Shown here piece after piece: positions 38,280 through 47,658 of a stretch of DNA of 64,000 bases. Where the stretch lies: the NCBI RefSeq assembly GCF_007667275.1, contig NZ_VDQT01000002.1, forward strand, positions 62,001-126,000. The letters are read 5' to 3'. A program made the position numbers and the translations under genes. The first letter of the stretch is position 1. Each line of letters starts with the position of its first letter. The DNA comes from Stenotrophomonas rhizophila. GTDB taxonomy: Bacteria; Pseudomonadota; Gammaproteobacteria; Xanthomonadales; Xanthomonadaceae. Below the pieces are notes generated by a model. It was not told the DNA's origin. It was given only the letters and a program-made list of their open reading frames with translations, and ran no database searches.

Positions 38280-38306
38280 CCGGTGTCCTGGCAGTGAGCA
38301 GTGGGG

Positions 38307-38726
38307 TCAGCCTGGCACGATCACGCGCCTGGCCGCCGGCAGGATATGGTCTTCGCTCAACGGTGCCAAGCGGCGGCCATGCGGTGGCTGCAGGGGTACC
38401 CACGCCAGTTCGGCGATTTCGGCGCGCGCCTGCGGCGTGCCCAGTACCTGTACCCACCAGGCCTGGGCCTGCACCCGGCAGCCGGGTTCATGGACGGCCC
38501 AATCGCTGAACGCGCCCAGCGGCACGGCCGTGGCCGGGTCCAGCTGCACGCCCAGCTCTTCGTCCAGCTCGCGCGCCAGCGCGGCCAGCGTGGCTTCGCC
38601 CGGCTCGGGCTTGCCGCCCGGCTGGATGAACACCGCCGAGCCCTGCTTGCGCACCACCAGCACGCGCTGGTGGGCGTCGCAGATGACCGCGGCGACGATC
38701 CGTATCGTCGCCGCGTCGTGGCTCAC
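38307..38726 (-). CDS. NUDIX hydrolase
   Basis: 139 residues. Complete Nudix box Gly-x5-Glu-x7-Arg-Glu-Leu-x-Glu-Glu-Leu-Gly (GKPEPGE, then RELDEELG), so it should hydrolyse a nucleoside diphosphate linked to another group, with Mg. The start is a GTG that overlaps the stop of the peptidase gene (GTGA), so the two are translationally coupled. The substrate is unknown; house-cleaning of oxidised nucleotides is possible. Confidence 0.9.
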   Translation of the reverse strand: MSHDAATIRIVAAVICDAHQRVLVVRKQGSAVFIQPGGKPEPGEATLAALARELDEELGVQLDPATAVPLGAFSDWAVHEPGCRVQAQAWWVQVLGTPQARAEIAELAWVPLQPPHGRRLAPLSEDHILPAARRVIVPG

Positions 38727-41086
38727 TTCAGGTTCTCTTCGAACAGCTTGAGGATGCGCTTGTACTGGTCCAGCCAGGAATCGGCACGCACGTAGCCATG
38801 GCGCTCCAGCGGGTAGGGCGCGATGCTCCAGTTGTCCTTGTGCAGCTCGATCAGCTTCTGGGTGAGGTTGACCGAGTCCTGGAAGAACACGTTGTCGTCC
38901 ATCATCCCGTGCGCGATCAGCAGGTGGTCCTGCAGGCCTTCGGCGTATTCGATCGGCGAGGAGACGCGGTACGCCTCCGGGTCGATGTCCGGGGTGTTGA
39001 GGATGTTGGCGGTGTAGCCGTGGTTGTACTGGTGCCAGTCCACCACCGGGCGCAGCGCGGCGCCGGCCTTGAACGTGCCCGGCGAACGGAACAGCGCCAT
39101 GAAGGTCATGAAGCCGCCGTAGGAGCCACCGTAGATGCCGGCGTGGTCGCGGTCACCCTGCTGGGTGGCGACCAGCCACTCGAGGCCGTCCTTGTAGTCT
39201 TCCAGTTCCGGGTGGCCCATGTTGCGGTAGATCGCGGTGCGCCAGTCGCGGCCGTAGCCCTCGCTGCCGCGGTAATCCATGTCCAGCACCACGTAGCCCT
39301 GCTGCACCAGCAGGTTGTGGAACATCTGCTCGCGGAAGTAGGCGGGGTAGCGCTGGTGCACGTTCTGCAGGTAACCGGCGCCGTGCACGAACATGGCGAT
39401 CGGGTACTTCTTGCCCGGCTCCAGGTTCTCCGGGCCGTAGTACTTGGCCCAGACCACGCCGGCGCCGTGCTTCGAAGGCACCTGCACCAGCTTGGGCTGG
39501 ATCCACTGGCGCGCCTTGAAGGCGGCGCTGCGGGTATCGGTCAGCACCTTGGCCTGGCCGCCGGCAGTGGGCACCACCGCCAGCTGCGCCGGCAGGTAGG
39601 CGCCGGAGTAGCGCACCAGCAGCTGCTGGCCGTCCGGCGACAGCGAGAAGTCTTCCACGCCGTTGAGCGAGGTCAGCTCACGCACCTGGCGCGAGGCGGT
39701 GTCCACCGCGCACACCTCGTAGTCGCCCGGCGCCTGCTGGTTGCACAGCACGTAGAAGCCACGGCCATCGGCGCTGGGCACCGGCATCGAGGTTTCCCAT
39801 TTGCCGCTGGTGATCGCCTGCGGCCTGGCCGTGCCCTGCTGGGTGTACAGGTGCGAATAGCCCGATTCTTCCGACAGCAGCCACAGCGTGCGGTTGTCGC
39901 TGGACCAGCCGAAATCGTTGAAGCTCCAGTTGATCCAGGCCGCGTCGGTGAGGCGGTGGCGGTTCTGCAGTTTCGCCTCGGTCGGGCTGACGCTGGCGAT
40001 CCAGCGGTCCTTGTTGTCGTTGGCGCGCAGCAGGATCGCGGCCTGCTGGCCGTCGGCGCTCCAGCGCACGCCGGGCGCGCCGGGGCCGCCCAGCACCTGC
40101 ACCGAACGGTTGCCCTTCAGCGCATCCTTGCCGGCGGCCTTGCGCATCGAGGCCAGCGGGTCGGTGCCGATGCCCGGCAGGCTGTCCAGCGACAGCGGCT
40201 TGACCGTGCCGGTGACCGCGTCGACCAGCCACAGCGCGTTCGGCTCCGGATCGTTGCGGCCCACCCGGGTACGGGTGTCCTCGAATTCCTCATACCCCGA
40301 TTCGGTCACGTACTTGGGCATCTTGCCGCCGCGGCCTTCATCGAAGCTCTTCGGCTTGGTGACCACGATGAGGCTGCGGGTGTCCGGCGACAGCGCGCTG
40401 TCGACGATCTCCACCTCGGCGCCCAGGTACACCGGGCCCGGTGCACGGGTGCTGTCGGCGCGGCGCCAGCTGGCTTCCTGCTGCTTGAGCGCGTCGCGCT
40501 GGGCGCGGTCGTTGCGCAGCGTGGCCAGGGTCCGCAGCTGCTGGTCGCGCAGCACGTCGGCCTTGGGGGCGTCATCGGGGTTCTTTTCGGCCTTCAGGCT
40601 GGCCACCTGCTGCACGCCGGCGGCGGTCCAGTGGAACCAGGTCTGGCCGGTGCGCCAGATGACCCCGCCGTCGCGGGCGAAGCCGACCGCACCGGCCTTC
40701 TCGGTGCTGCGGGTGAGCTGGGTCAGGGCGCCGCTGCGCAGGTCACGCAGGAACACGTCGCCGTTGCGCACGAACGCGGCGCGCTGGCGGGCGCTGTCGT
40801 AGACCGGGTTTTCCACGTCCAGGCTGCCGCGCTGGTCATCGGCGACCTGGCTGGCGGCGCCGCCGGTGACCGGCTGGCGGAAGGTGTCGCGGACCGGGCT
40901 GCCGGTGCGCTTGAGCTGGTACTCGACCTGCTGGCTGTTCCACGACCACCAGGCGCTCTCGACCGGCGGACCGATCCAGTCCGGGTCGGCCATGGCCTGT
41001 TCAATGGTGATCGGCGTCGGTGCCGCGTGGGCCGCGCCACCAAGGGCGGCAAGCAGCAGCAGGGACAAGGGCAGCGTTCTGGGCAT
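38723..41086 (-). CDS. secreted S9 family peptidase (dipeptidyl-peptidase IV-like)
   Basis: 787 residues. Signal peptide MPRTLPLSLLLLAALGGAAHAA, N-terminal beta-propeller with WxW-type repeats, then the alpha/beta-hydrolase domain. Nucleophile Ser655 sits in GGSYGGF, with the downstream Asp in DDNVFFQD and His in ERHGYVRADSW completing the triad. The propeller restricts access to short peptides. It probably acts in the periplasm, feeding amino acids. The frame continues 46 codons upstream, but the signal peptide sets the start. Confidence 0.9.
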   Translation of the reverse strand: MPRTLPLSLLLLAALGGAAHAAPTPITIEQAMADPDWIGPPVESAWWSWNSQQVEYQLKRTGSPVRDTFRQPVTGGAASQVADDQRGSLDVENPVYDSARQRAAFVRNGDVFLRDLRSGALTQLTRSTEKAGAVGFARDGGVIWRTGQTWFHWTAAGVQQVASLKAEKNPDDAPKADVLRDQQLRTLATLRNDRAQRDALKQQEASWRRADSTRAPGPVYLGAEVEIVDSALSPDTRSLIVVTKPKSFDEGRGGKMPKYVTESGYEEFEDTRTRVGRNDPEPNALWLVDAVTGTVKPLSLDSLPGIGTDPLASMRKAAGKDALKGNRSVQVLGGPGAPGVRWSADGQQAAILLRANDNKDRWIASVSPTEAKLQNRHRLTDAAWINWSFNDFGWSSDNRTLWLLSEESGYSHLYTQQGTARPQAITSGKWETSMPVPSADGRGFYVLCNQQAPGDYEVCAVDTASRQVRELTSLNGVEDFSLSPDGQQLLVRYSGAYLPAQLAVVPTAGGQAKVLTDTRSAAFKARQWIQPKLVQVPSKHGAGVVWAKYYGPENLEPGKKYPIAMFVHGAGYLQNVHQRYPAYFREQMFHNLLVQQGYVVLDMDYRGSEGYGRDWRTAIYRNMGHPELEDYKDGLEWLVATQQGDRDHAGIYGGSYGGFMTFMALFRSPGTFKAGAALRPVVDWHQYNHGYTANILNTPDIDPEAYRVSSPIEYAEGLQDHLLIAHGMMDDNVFFQDSVNLTQKLIELHKDNWSIAPYPLERHGYVRADSWLDQYKRILKLFEENLK

Positions 41087-41190
41087 TGCGGGCAGCACCG
41101 TAAAGGAAAAACCCGCCAAGCGTAGCAGCCGTAAGCGTTCCGGGAGGGGGCCACAGGTAATGGGCAGCGCCCGCCCGGAACGGTCCCCCG

Positions 41191-41215
41191 GTAGCGCACG
41201 ACCGTTGGTCGTGCG
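41191..41215. repeat. GTAG-type repeat between divergent genes
   Basis: GTAG followed by CGCACGACC / GGTCGTGCG. Located in the 254-base gap between the peptidase and the bd oxidase, which otherwise shows no gene. Confidence 0.75.
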
Positions 41216-41340
41216 ACGCCGCACCGCGCCGGGTTCCAGACTGCGACAAAGTGAAGCAGCGCGTCACCGGGTCGCATGCCCTCTTCACGGAAATCGGCCC
41301 AGACTGGTGCGGATTCCAGAGAATGCTGCGGAGGCGTCGC

Positions 41341-42738
41341 GTGGACGCGTTGTTGTTGTCGCGGATCCAGTTCGGGTTCGTCATCAGTTTCCATGTGCTG
41401 TTCCCGGCCTTCACTATCGGCACGGCCAGCTGGCTCGCCTTCGTGGAGGGCCAGTGGCTGCGCACGAAGAAGCCGATCTGGCGCGAGCTGTACTTCTTCT
41501 GGCAGAAGATCTTCGCGGTGTCCTTCGGCATGGGCGTGGTCAGCGGCATCGTCATGGCCTTCCAGTTCGGCACCAACTGGCCACGGCTGAGCCAGGTGGC
41601 CGGCAGCGTGATCGGGCCGCTGCTCACCTATGAAGTGCTCACCGCGTTCTTCCTGGAAGCCAGCTTCCTGGGCGTGATGATGTTCGGCTGGGGCAAGGTC
41701 TCGCCGCGCCTGCATTTCCTGTCCACCTGCATGGTGGCGCTGGGCACGCTGGTGTCCACGTTCTGGATCCTGTCGTCCAACAGCTGGCTGCAGACCCCGG
41801 CCGGGCACGCCATCATCGACGGCATCGTGGTGCCGCAGGACTGGTGGCAGGTGGTGTTCAACCCCTCCTTCCCGTACCGCCTCGCGCACATGGCGCTGGG
41901 CTCGTTCATCACCACCTGCTTCGTGATCGGCGGGGTCGGCGCGTGGTACCTGCGCAAGGGCAAGCATGTCGAAGCCGGGCGCACCATGCTGCTGGCCGCG
42001 GTGGCCTTCGCCGCGCTCACCGTGCCGGTGCAGATTTTCGTCGGCGACATGCACGGCCTGAACACGCTCAAGCACCAGCCGATGAAGATCGCGGCGGTGG
42101 AGGCGCACTGGCATGCCGAAGGCGAGGGCGAAGGGGTGCCGCTGGTGGTGTTCGCGGTGCCTAACGAGAAGGCCGAGCGCAACGATTTCGAGATCGCCAT
42201 CCCGCGCTTGGGCAGCCTGATCCTGACCCATTCACTCGACGGGACCTTCGACCCGCTCACCTCGGTGCCGGCCAGTGAGCGCCCGCCGGTGGTGCCGGTG
42301 TTCTACGCCTTCCGCATCATGGTCGGGCTGGGCACGCTGATGCTGCTGCTGGCCTGGGCTTCGGCCTTCCAGTGGTGGCGTGGCCGCCTGCTGGAATCGC
42401 GATGGCTGGTGCGCGGCTGGAACTGGATGCTGCCCAGCGGCTTCATCGCGCTGGTGTCGGGCTGGTTCGTCACCGAAATGGGCCGCCAGCCGTGGGTGGT
42501 GTACGGGGTGCTGCGCACCGCCGATGCGGTCGGTCCGCAGAGCGCATGGATGACCGCGCTGTCGCTGGGCGTGTACGTCGTCGGCTATGCATTCGTGTTC
42601 GGCTGGGGCATCTGGTACCTGGTGAAGATCATCCGCACCGGCCCGAAGCCGCACGACCACCAGCCGCCGATCGAGGACGGCAGCCACACCCCGGCGCGGC
42701 CGCTGTCCGGGGCCGACGAACCGCTGGAGGAGCGCTGA
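41341..42738 (+). CDS. cioA: cytochrome bd-type quinol oxidase subunit I (cyanide-insensitive type)
   Basis: 465 residues, about nine membrane helices. Conserved haem ligand regions include the first RIQFGFVISFHVLFPAFTIG and GDMHGLNTLKHQPMKIAAVE. The quinol loop after it is short, which marks the CIO/Cio branch rather than E. coli CydA. The frame extends upstream to 41251, but GGAGG lies 6 bases before a GTG at 41341, and the protein then matches the family start. Reduces oxygen to water with quinol; the CIO branch is known to be relatively cyanide-tolerant. Confidence 0.88.
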   Translation: MDALLLSRIQFGFVISFHVLFPAFTIGTASWLAFVEGQWLRTKKPIWRELYFFWQKIFAVSFGMGVVSGIVMAFQFGTNWPRLSQVAGSVIGPLLTYEVLTAFFLEASFLGVMMFGWGKVSPRLHFLSTCMVALGTLVSTFWILSSNSWLQTPAGHAIIDGIVVPQDWWQVVFNPSFPYRLAHMALGSFITTCFVIGGVGAWYLRKGKHVEAGRTMLLAAVAFAALTVPVQIFVGDMHGLNTLKHQPMKIAAVEAHWHAEGEGEGVPLVVFAVPNEKAERNDFEIAIPRLGSLILTHSLDGTFDPLTSVPASERPPVVPVFYAFRIMVGLGTLMLLLAWASAFQWWRGRLLESRWLVRGWNWMLPSGFIALVSGWFVTEMGRQPWVVYGVLRTADAVGPQSAWMTALSLGVYVVGYAFVFGWGIWYLVKIIRTGPKPHDHQPPIEDGSHTPARPLSGADEPLEER

Positions 42739-42739
42739 C

Positions 42740-43753
42740 ATGGAGATGACGACCTGGCTGCCGGTGGCATGGTTCGCGGTGATCGGCTTTGGCGTGCTGA
42801 TGTACGTGGTGCTGGATGGTTTCGTGCTGGGCATCGGCATCCTCGCGCCGATGGCCGAGGATGAAGAACAGCTCGACGTGATGATGAACACCGCCGCGCC
42901 GATCTGGGACGGCAATGAAACCTGGCTGGTGCTGGGCGGGGCAGGGTTGATGGCGGCCTTCCCCAAGGCCTATGCCGCACTGTTGTCGGCGCTGTACCTG
43001 CCGGTCCTGCTGCTGGTGGTGGCGCTGGTGTTCCGTGGCGTGGCATTCGAATTCCGCTTCAAGGCGCACCGCTCGCGGCGGCTGTGGAGCGTGGCCTTCG
43101 GGCTGGGCTCGCTGCTGGCCGCGTTTGCCCAGGGCGTGATCCTTGGCGCGCTGGTGCAGGGCCTGCAGGTCGTGGACGGCCAGTACGTGGGCGGGGCGTT
43201 CGGCTGGTTCAGCCCGTTCTCGATGCTGACCGGCGCGGCGGTGGTGTTCGGCTACGCGCTGCTCGGCAGCACCTGGCTGATCCTGAAGACCGAAGGCCGC
43301 GAGCAGACCTTCGCGCGCACCCTGACCCGGCCGCTGGTGGTGGCGGTGATCGTGTTCATGGGGCTGGTCAGCGCGTGGCTGCCGTTCCTGGATTCGCGGT
43401 TGATGGCGCGCTGGTTCAGCGATGGCAACTTCTGGTGGCTGTCGCCGGTGCCGCTGCTGACCCTGGCCGTGGCGGTGGCGCTGTGGCGCAGCGCCATGCA
43501 CCCGCGCCGCGACCTGCCGCCGTTCCTGCTCACCCTGGCGCTGTTCGTGCTGGGCTTCATCGGGCTGGTGCTGGGCATGTGGCCGTACCTGCTGCCGCCG
43601 AGCATGACCCTGTGGCAGGCGGCCGCCCCGGCCTCGTCGATGGGCTTCAGCCTGGTCGGCCTGGTGGTGCTGCTGCCGGTGATCCTGGGCTACACCGCGT
43701 GGTCGTACCGCGTATTCCGCGGCAAGGTCCGCGCGGACGCCGGATACCATTGA
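42740..43753 (+). CDS. cioB: cytochrome bd-type quinol oxidase subunit II
   Basis: 337 residues, eight membrane helices. Starts WLPVAWFAVIGFGVLMYVVLDGF, the family N-terminus, with GNETWLVLGG and FRGVAFEFRF further on. It directly follows subunit I with one base between, and translation is probably coupled. No third small subunit (CydX) could be recognised. Confidence 0.92.
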   Translation: MEMTTWLPVAWFAVIGFGVLMYVVLDGFVLGIGILAPMAEDEEQLDVMMNTAAPIWDGNETWLVLGGAGLMAAFPKAYAALLSALYLPVLLLVVALVFRGVAFEFRFKAHRSRRLWSVAFGLGSLLAAFAQGVILGALVQGLQVVDGQYVGGAFGWFSPFSMLTGAAVVFGYALLGSTWLILKTEGREQTFARTLTRPLVVAVIVFMGLVSAWLPFLDSRLMARWFSDGNFWWLSPVPLLTLAVAVALWRSAMHPRRDLPPFLLTLALFVLGFIGLVLGMWPYLLPPSMTLWQAAAPASSMGFSLVGLVVLLPVILGYTAWSYRVFRGKVRADAGYH

Positions 43754-43763
43754 CCGGGCCCGG

Positions 43764-43901
43764 GTGACGACCAACGGTCGTCACCTACCGGCGTGCGGTA
43801 CATCCCGGAACGGACGATTCGGGGCACATCCCCGGCCCGGCCGAAACGCGGCACATCCCTGGCCAGACGATACGCGGTAGGTGACGACCGTTGGTCGTCA
43901 C
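43764..43901. repeat. facing GTAG-type repeats between the oxidase and xanB2
   Basis: GTGACGACC / GGTCGTCAC with CTAC at 43764-43788, and the same palindrome starting GTAG at 43877-43901. Between the two are copies of CGGCACATCCC-like sequence. It separates two converging transcription units, so it may act in termination. Confidence 0.8.
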
Positions 43902-43906
43902 GCGCG

Positions 43907-44929
43907 TCACCCGTGCAGGCCTTCGATCTCGACCAACAATTCGGCGCGGCACACCTCGGCGTGCAGCACCACGAAGGCAGGGCTGCCCGGCAGGTCGGCC
44001 ATTCGCGCTGCAATCGCCGGCATGTCCTCGGCCCGGCGCACATACACCTTCAACACGGATTCCGCCCCCAGCGTGGCCGGCAACCCCGGCCTTTGCAGGC
44101 GCGCGGCGTCCACCAGGCTCTGCAGGTTGGTCAGGGTCTCTTCCAGCTGTTCGGCCACCGACCCGGTGTGCTGGGAGACATGCCCGACGATGGCCGCCGT
44201 GCCCGACTGCAGCAGGGGCAGGCCGGTAGCGGGCGGCGGCAGCAGCGCGCGCGAGAAGCTGGGCGACTGCGGGCCGTACTGGCGCGGGTAACGGAACGCG
44301 CTGACCTGGCGCGGGTTTTCCAGCGGCAGGCCCGGCTCGCGCGCGGCCAGCCAGTACACCTGCAACCGGCGCACGCCGTCGAAGCGGCCGATGCAGGTGG
44401 CGGCCGGCAATGCCGCCTCGTCCAGCTCGCGCAGCCCGCGCACGCGGCCCACGCAGAAGCGCCGGTAACGCTCCTGGTCGCCTTCGCCTTCAGTCACCGC
44501 GTCGAGGTAATTCCAGGTCCGCAGCAGATGCGGGTACCCGCAGTCGGCGAGGAAGCCACTCAGCTGCGAATAGGCATCGGCTGCGGCTGATTCGATATCG
44601 TCCTCGACTTCGTCGATCTCGATCGCTCCGAACAGCACCGTGTCATTGGCCGACCAGCGCACCCCTGCGCGCACGCCGTGCCTTACCGGCGTCGCGCCCT
44701 GCCAGACCTCGATCTGCGCCGGGCCCTGTTCGGCCAGCGGCACGCACAGCCAGCGCGGGTCGTCGCTGGCCGGGGCCGGGGCGGAAAAGCCGAACACGGC
44801 CAGGGTAAGCGGGTCGGCCAGGGCAGCGTCCCGGGCCGCGGCCGGGGCGTAGAACGCACGGAACAGCGCGGGGTTTACCGATGGAGTGGAGACCTGCGCG
44901 GCCGCTACGCTGTGGATCGTGCTACTCAT
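43907..44929 (-). CDS. xanB2: bifunctional chorismatase XanB2 (3-/4-hydroxybenzoate synthase)
   Basis: 340 residues of the chorismatase (RidA/YjgF-like two-domain) family. Recognisable: RFCVGRVRGL, RLQVYWLAA, and the C-terminal ESVLKVYVRRAEDMPAIAARMA block shared with RidA folds. In Xanthomonas XanB2 converts chorismate to 3-hydroxybenzoate for the yellow pigment and 4-hydroxybenzoate for ubiquinone. It is transcribed away from the pigment operon, with about 100 bases between the two starts. Its position here supports the xanthomonadin-type assignment of the locus. Confidence 0.9.
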   Translation of the reverse strand: MSSTIHSVAAAQVSTPSVNPALFRAFYAPAAARDAALADPLTLAVFGFSAPAPASDDPRWLCVPLAEQGPAQIEVWQGATPVRHGVRAGVRWSANDTVLFGAIEIDEVEDDIESAAADAYSQLSGFLADCGYPHLLRTWNYLDAVTEGEGDQERYRRFCVGRVRGLRELDEAALPAATCIGRFDGVRRLQVYWLAAREPGLPLENPRQVSAFRYPRQYGPQSPSFSRALLPPPATGLPLLQSGTAAIVGHVSQHTGSVAEQLEETLTNLQSLVDAARLQRPGLPATLGAESVLKVYVRRAEDMPAIAARMADLPGSPAFVVLHAEVCRAELLVEIEGLHG

Positions 44930-45029
44930 TTCAGATTGTGAAAGCTGCCAGTGCCAAGGGTGTCATGATAGCGTGCGCTCCTTTCGCGGCGTGCCCCGGC
45001 ACGCCGGTCGATGTCCAATACAGGCGCGT
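44930..45029. promoter_or_regulatory. divergent promoter region of xanB2 and the pigment operon
   Basis: About 100 bases between the two start codons, AT-richer than its surroundings. A TTGTGA at 44936 and CATGAT nearby are suggestive but their spacing (about 22) is not canonical, so no promoter is assigned firmly. Confidence 0.4.
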
Positions 45030-45764
45030 ATGATCGAGTTCTCAGTTGTGGATTGGTCGGCCTGGGCACCGGGACTGACCACGAAATCGGAGTGGCAGGC
45101 GTGGGCGCAGGCGCCGACACTGCCCACGGGGCCCGACACGCCGGCGCTGCCTGAAGTGCCGGCCATGCAGCGTCGCCGCATCGAGCGCCTGGGCCGGATG
45201 GCCATCCAGGCCGCCTGCTGGTGCGAACAAGCCGACGATGTCGGCCAGGTCCCGCTGGTGTTCGCTTCCCGCCACGGTGACGTGGCGCGGTCGATGGAAC
45301 TGCTGGACACCCTGCGCCAGGACACCGCGATGTCACCCACCGCCTTCGGGCTGTCGGTGCACAACGCCGTGGCCGCCCTGTACTCGATCGCACGCGGGCA
45401 ACGCGGCAACTACCTGGCCCTGGCCGGGGGCCGCGGCACGGTGGAGGCCGCCTGCGTGGAAGCCTTCGGCCTGCTCGCCGATGGCGCGCCGGAAGTGCGC
45501 GTGGTCGCCTATGAGTCGCCGCTGCCGGCGGTGTATGCCGGCTTCGCCGACGAACCCGACCCGTTCTTCGCCTGGTGCTGGCGGCTGGCCCGCGCCGGTG
45601 CCCCGGGCACCCGGCTGTCGCTGGGCTGGGGCAAGGGCGGGCAGGACAGCCCGGCCGGCGCGCTGCCGCACAGCCTGGACGCGCTGCGCTTCCTGTTGTC
45701 CGGCGATCCGGGCCTGCAGTTCCAGGCCAATGGCCAGCAGTGGACCTGGCAGCGCCATGGCTGA
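45030..45764 (+). CDS. beta-ketoacyl synthase-like protein (Ketoacyl-synt_2, chain-length-factor-like)
   Basis: 244 residues, first gene of the pigment operon. Matches the short ketoacyl-synthase N-domain family seen in aryl-polyene clusters: FASRHGDVARSMELL, LSVHNAVAALYSIARGQ. It lacks the complete Cys-His-His set of active synthases, so it probably pairs with a catalytic ketosynthase as in chain-length factors. The frame reaches upstream to 44886, but the domain begins at Met 45030. Confidence 0.75.
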   Translation: MIEFSVVDWSAWAPGLTTKSEWQAWAQAPTLPTGPDTPALPEVPAMQRRRIERLGRMAIQAACWCEQADDVGQVPLVFASRHGDVARSMELLDTLRQDTAMSPTAFGLSVHNAVAALYSIARGQRGNYLALAGGRGTVEAACVEAFGLLADGAPEVRVVAYESPLPAVYAGFADEPDPFFAWCWRLARAGAPGTRLSLGWGKGGQDSPAGALPHSLDALRFLLSGDPGLQFQANGQQWTWQRHG

Positions 45765-46560
45765 GCGCTGGCAGGCCCGCCTCGACCACGCCTGGCGCGT
45801 GGTCGGTACCGGTCTCAGTTTCGCCGTCTTCGGGATCGGCGGGCTGCTGCTGGGCGGGCTGCTGTTGCCGCTCCTGCTGCTGATCCGGCATACCGCCCGG
45901 CGCCGCCGCCTGGCACGCCGGCTGGTCCAATTCAGTTTCGCCAGCCACGTCGCCCTGATGCGCGGGCTGGGGGTGATGACCTACGAGATCCACGGCGCCG
46001 AGCGCCTGCGCCGCAACGGCCTGCTGATCCTGGCCAACCACCCCACGCTGATCGACGTGGTCCTGCTGATCGCGCAGTTGCCCAACGCCGATTGCGTCGT
46101 CAAGCAGGCGGTCGCGCGCAACCCGTTCATGCGCGGGCCGGTCCGGGCCGCCGGGTACGTGTCCAACAGCGACGGCGCGGGGCTGATCGACGACTGCATC
46201 GCCGCGGTACGGGCGGGGGGCAATCTGGTGATCTTCCCCGAGGGCACCCGGACCGTGCCGGGCCAGCCGCTGCACCTGCAGCGCGGGGCCGCCAACATCG
46301 CGGTGCGGGGCCAGCTCGACATCACCCCGGTCCGGATCACCTGCCGGCCGCTCACGCTGACCAAGGGCCAGAAATGGTATCGTGTGCCATCACGTCGTTT
46401 TCACGTTCAGCTGGAAGTCGGGGACGATATCCCGATCGCCCCCTTCCTGACCGGGGCAGACGGCACGCCCAGGGGGGATGCCTTGGCGGCCCGGCGCGTG
46501 ACCGATCACCTTGCCCACTACTTTGACTTTGCTGGAGACCCAAGCCGTGCAGGCACTTGA
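45757..46560 (+). CDS. 1-acylglycerol-phosphate-type acyltransferase (PlsC family)
   Basis: 267 residues. N-terminal membrane helix (GIGGLLLGGLLLPLLLL), then His95-x4-Asp100 within NHPTLID, and VIFPEGTRT: the two acyltransferase motifs. Probably esterifies the aryl polyene to a glycerol or sugar lipid at the inner membrane, as proposed for xanthomonadin. Overlaps the previous gene by 8 bases and the ACP gene by 14. Confidence 0.85.
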   Translation: MAERWQARLDHAWRVVGTGLSFAVFGIGGLLLGGLLLPLLLLIRHTARRRRLARRLVQFSFASHVALMRGLGVMTYEIHGAERLRRNGLLILANHPTLIDVVLLIAQLPNADCVVKQAVARNPFMRGPVRAAGYVSNSDGAGLIDDCIAAVRAGGNLVIFPEGTRTVPGQPLHLQRGAANIAVRGQLDITPVRITCRPLTLTKGQKWYRVPSRRFHVQLEVGDDIPIAPFLTGADGTPRGDALAARRVTDHLAHYFDFAGDPSRAGT

Positions 46561-46807
46561 GCACGAGATCAAGGAATTGATCATTTCATCGCTTTCATTG
46601 GAAGACATCGCTCCAGAGGACATCGACGCCGAGGCGCCCCTGTTCGTGGAGGGCCTGGGCCTTGATTCGATCGATGCGCTCGAACTTGGATTGGCCCTGC
46701 AGAAAAAGTACGGTGTCAGCCTGTCCGCCGATTCGGAAGAAACCCGTCGCCATTTTTCCAGCGTGCGTGCATTGAGCGACTTCGTCGCCGCACGCCAGCC
46801 GTCGTAA
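46547..46807 (+). CDS. acyl carrier protein 1 of the pigment cluster
   Basis: 86 residues, GTG start inside the end of the previous gene, with GGAG 10 bases upstream. Phosphopantetheine site Ser41 in GLGLDSIDALELGL. Acidic helix-rich, ACP length. Carries the growing polyene thioester or the aromatic starter. Confidence 0.88.
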   Translation: MQALEHEIKELIISSLSLEDIAPEDIDAEAPLFVEGLGLDSIDALELGLALQKKYGVSLSADSEETRRHFSSVRALSDFVAARQPS

Positions 46808-46826
46808 CGGCGCGTCAGGATTTGCC

Positions 46827-47084
46827 ATGACCAAGAACGAACTTTTCGATCGCATCGTCAAGATCCTCAAGGACAGCTTTGAGATCGAGCCGGTACGGAT
46901 CACCCCCCAGGCCCGTCTGTATGACGACCTGGACATCGACAGCATCGATGCGGTCGACCTGATCGTGCAGCTCAAGCCACTGCTCGGCCGCAACCTGCAG
47001 CCTGAAGCGTTCAAGTCGGTACGCACCGTGCAGGACATCGTCGATGTCGTGCATGGCCTGCTGCCCGGGCAAGCGGCCGCCTGA
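46827..47084 (+). CDS. acyl carrier protein 2 of the pigment cluster
   Basis: 85 residues, phosphopantetheine site Ser39 in DLDIDSIDAVDLIVQL. It differs from ACP 1 in sequence around the helix II face. Two ACPs side by side are the norm in aryl-polyene clusters. One probably carries the 3-hydroxybenzoyl starter and one the extender (inference). Confidence 0.88.
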   Translation: MTKNELFDRIVKILKDSFEIEPVRITPQARLYDDLDIDSIDAVDLIVQLKPLLGRNLQPEAFKSVRTVQDIVDVVHGLLPGQAAA

Positions 47085-47106
47085 CGGCCGCCGCTGAAGG
47101 TCGACC

Positions 47107-47658
47107 ATGGTCCGGGTGCGGGTCGCGGCGTTTGCGGTGCTGTCGCTGGCGTATCCGCTGGTGGTGTACCTGTCGCTGGGCCGCTTCGAACCGCGCTGGA
47201 TGGCGCTGCTTCTGTTCGCACTGGCCGCCCTGCGCGCGCTGACCACCCGCCAACCGGTGTGGTGGGCCGCCGCCCTCGGTGCCGGCCTGCTGGCGCTGCT
47301 GGCCACTGCGTTCAACCAGGCCTTGCCGTTGAAGCTGTACCCGGCGCTGGTCAATGCGGTGATGCTGGTGATCTTCGCCACCAGCCTGCGCTTCCCGCCC
47401 AGCGCGGTGGAGCGGCTGGCAAGATTGACCGAGCCGGACCTGCCGCCGTTCGCCGTGGTCTATACCCGCCGCGTCACCCAGGTGTGGTGCGGCTTTTTCG
47501 TCCTCAACGGGGCCCTGGCCCTGGTCACGGCGTTCTGGGCCTCCAACCAGGTCTGGGCGCTCTACAACGGATTGTTGGCCTACGTGATGATGGGTGTCCT
47601 GTTTGGTGGTGAATGGCTGGTGCGGCGGCGGGTGAAGGCGGCGCACGCGCATGGCTGA
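47107..47658 (+). CDS. membrane protein of aryl-polyene clusters (COG4648-like)
   Basis: 183 residues with five hydrophobic segments. A conserved cytoplasmic loop AVERLARLTEPDLPP precedes VVYTRRVTQVWCGFF. This type is found consistently in aryl-polyene loci; its role is not known. It overlaps the ligase gene by 8 bases. Confidence 0.75.
   Translation: MVRVRVAAFAVLSLAYPLVVYLSLGRFEPRWMALLLFALAALRALTTRQPVWWAAALGAGLLALLATAFNQALPLKLYPALVNAVMLVIFATSLRFPPSAVERLARLTEPDLPPFAVVYTRRVTQVWCGFFVLNGALALVTAFWASNQVWALYNGLLAYVMMGVLFGGEWLVRRRVKAAHAHG

Noticed and set aside
38798..41125. 775-codon open frame on the plus strand opposite the S9 peptidase
   Set aside because: Shadow of the peptidase gene; Val/Gly/Arg/His-rich with no recognisable domain or ribosome site.
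44886..45029. Longer start for the first pigment gene (from 44886)
   Set aside because: It would overlap the start of xanB2 and add a Cys-rich, non-conserved N-terminus; the ketosynthase-like domain starts at 45030.
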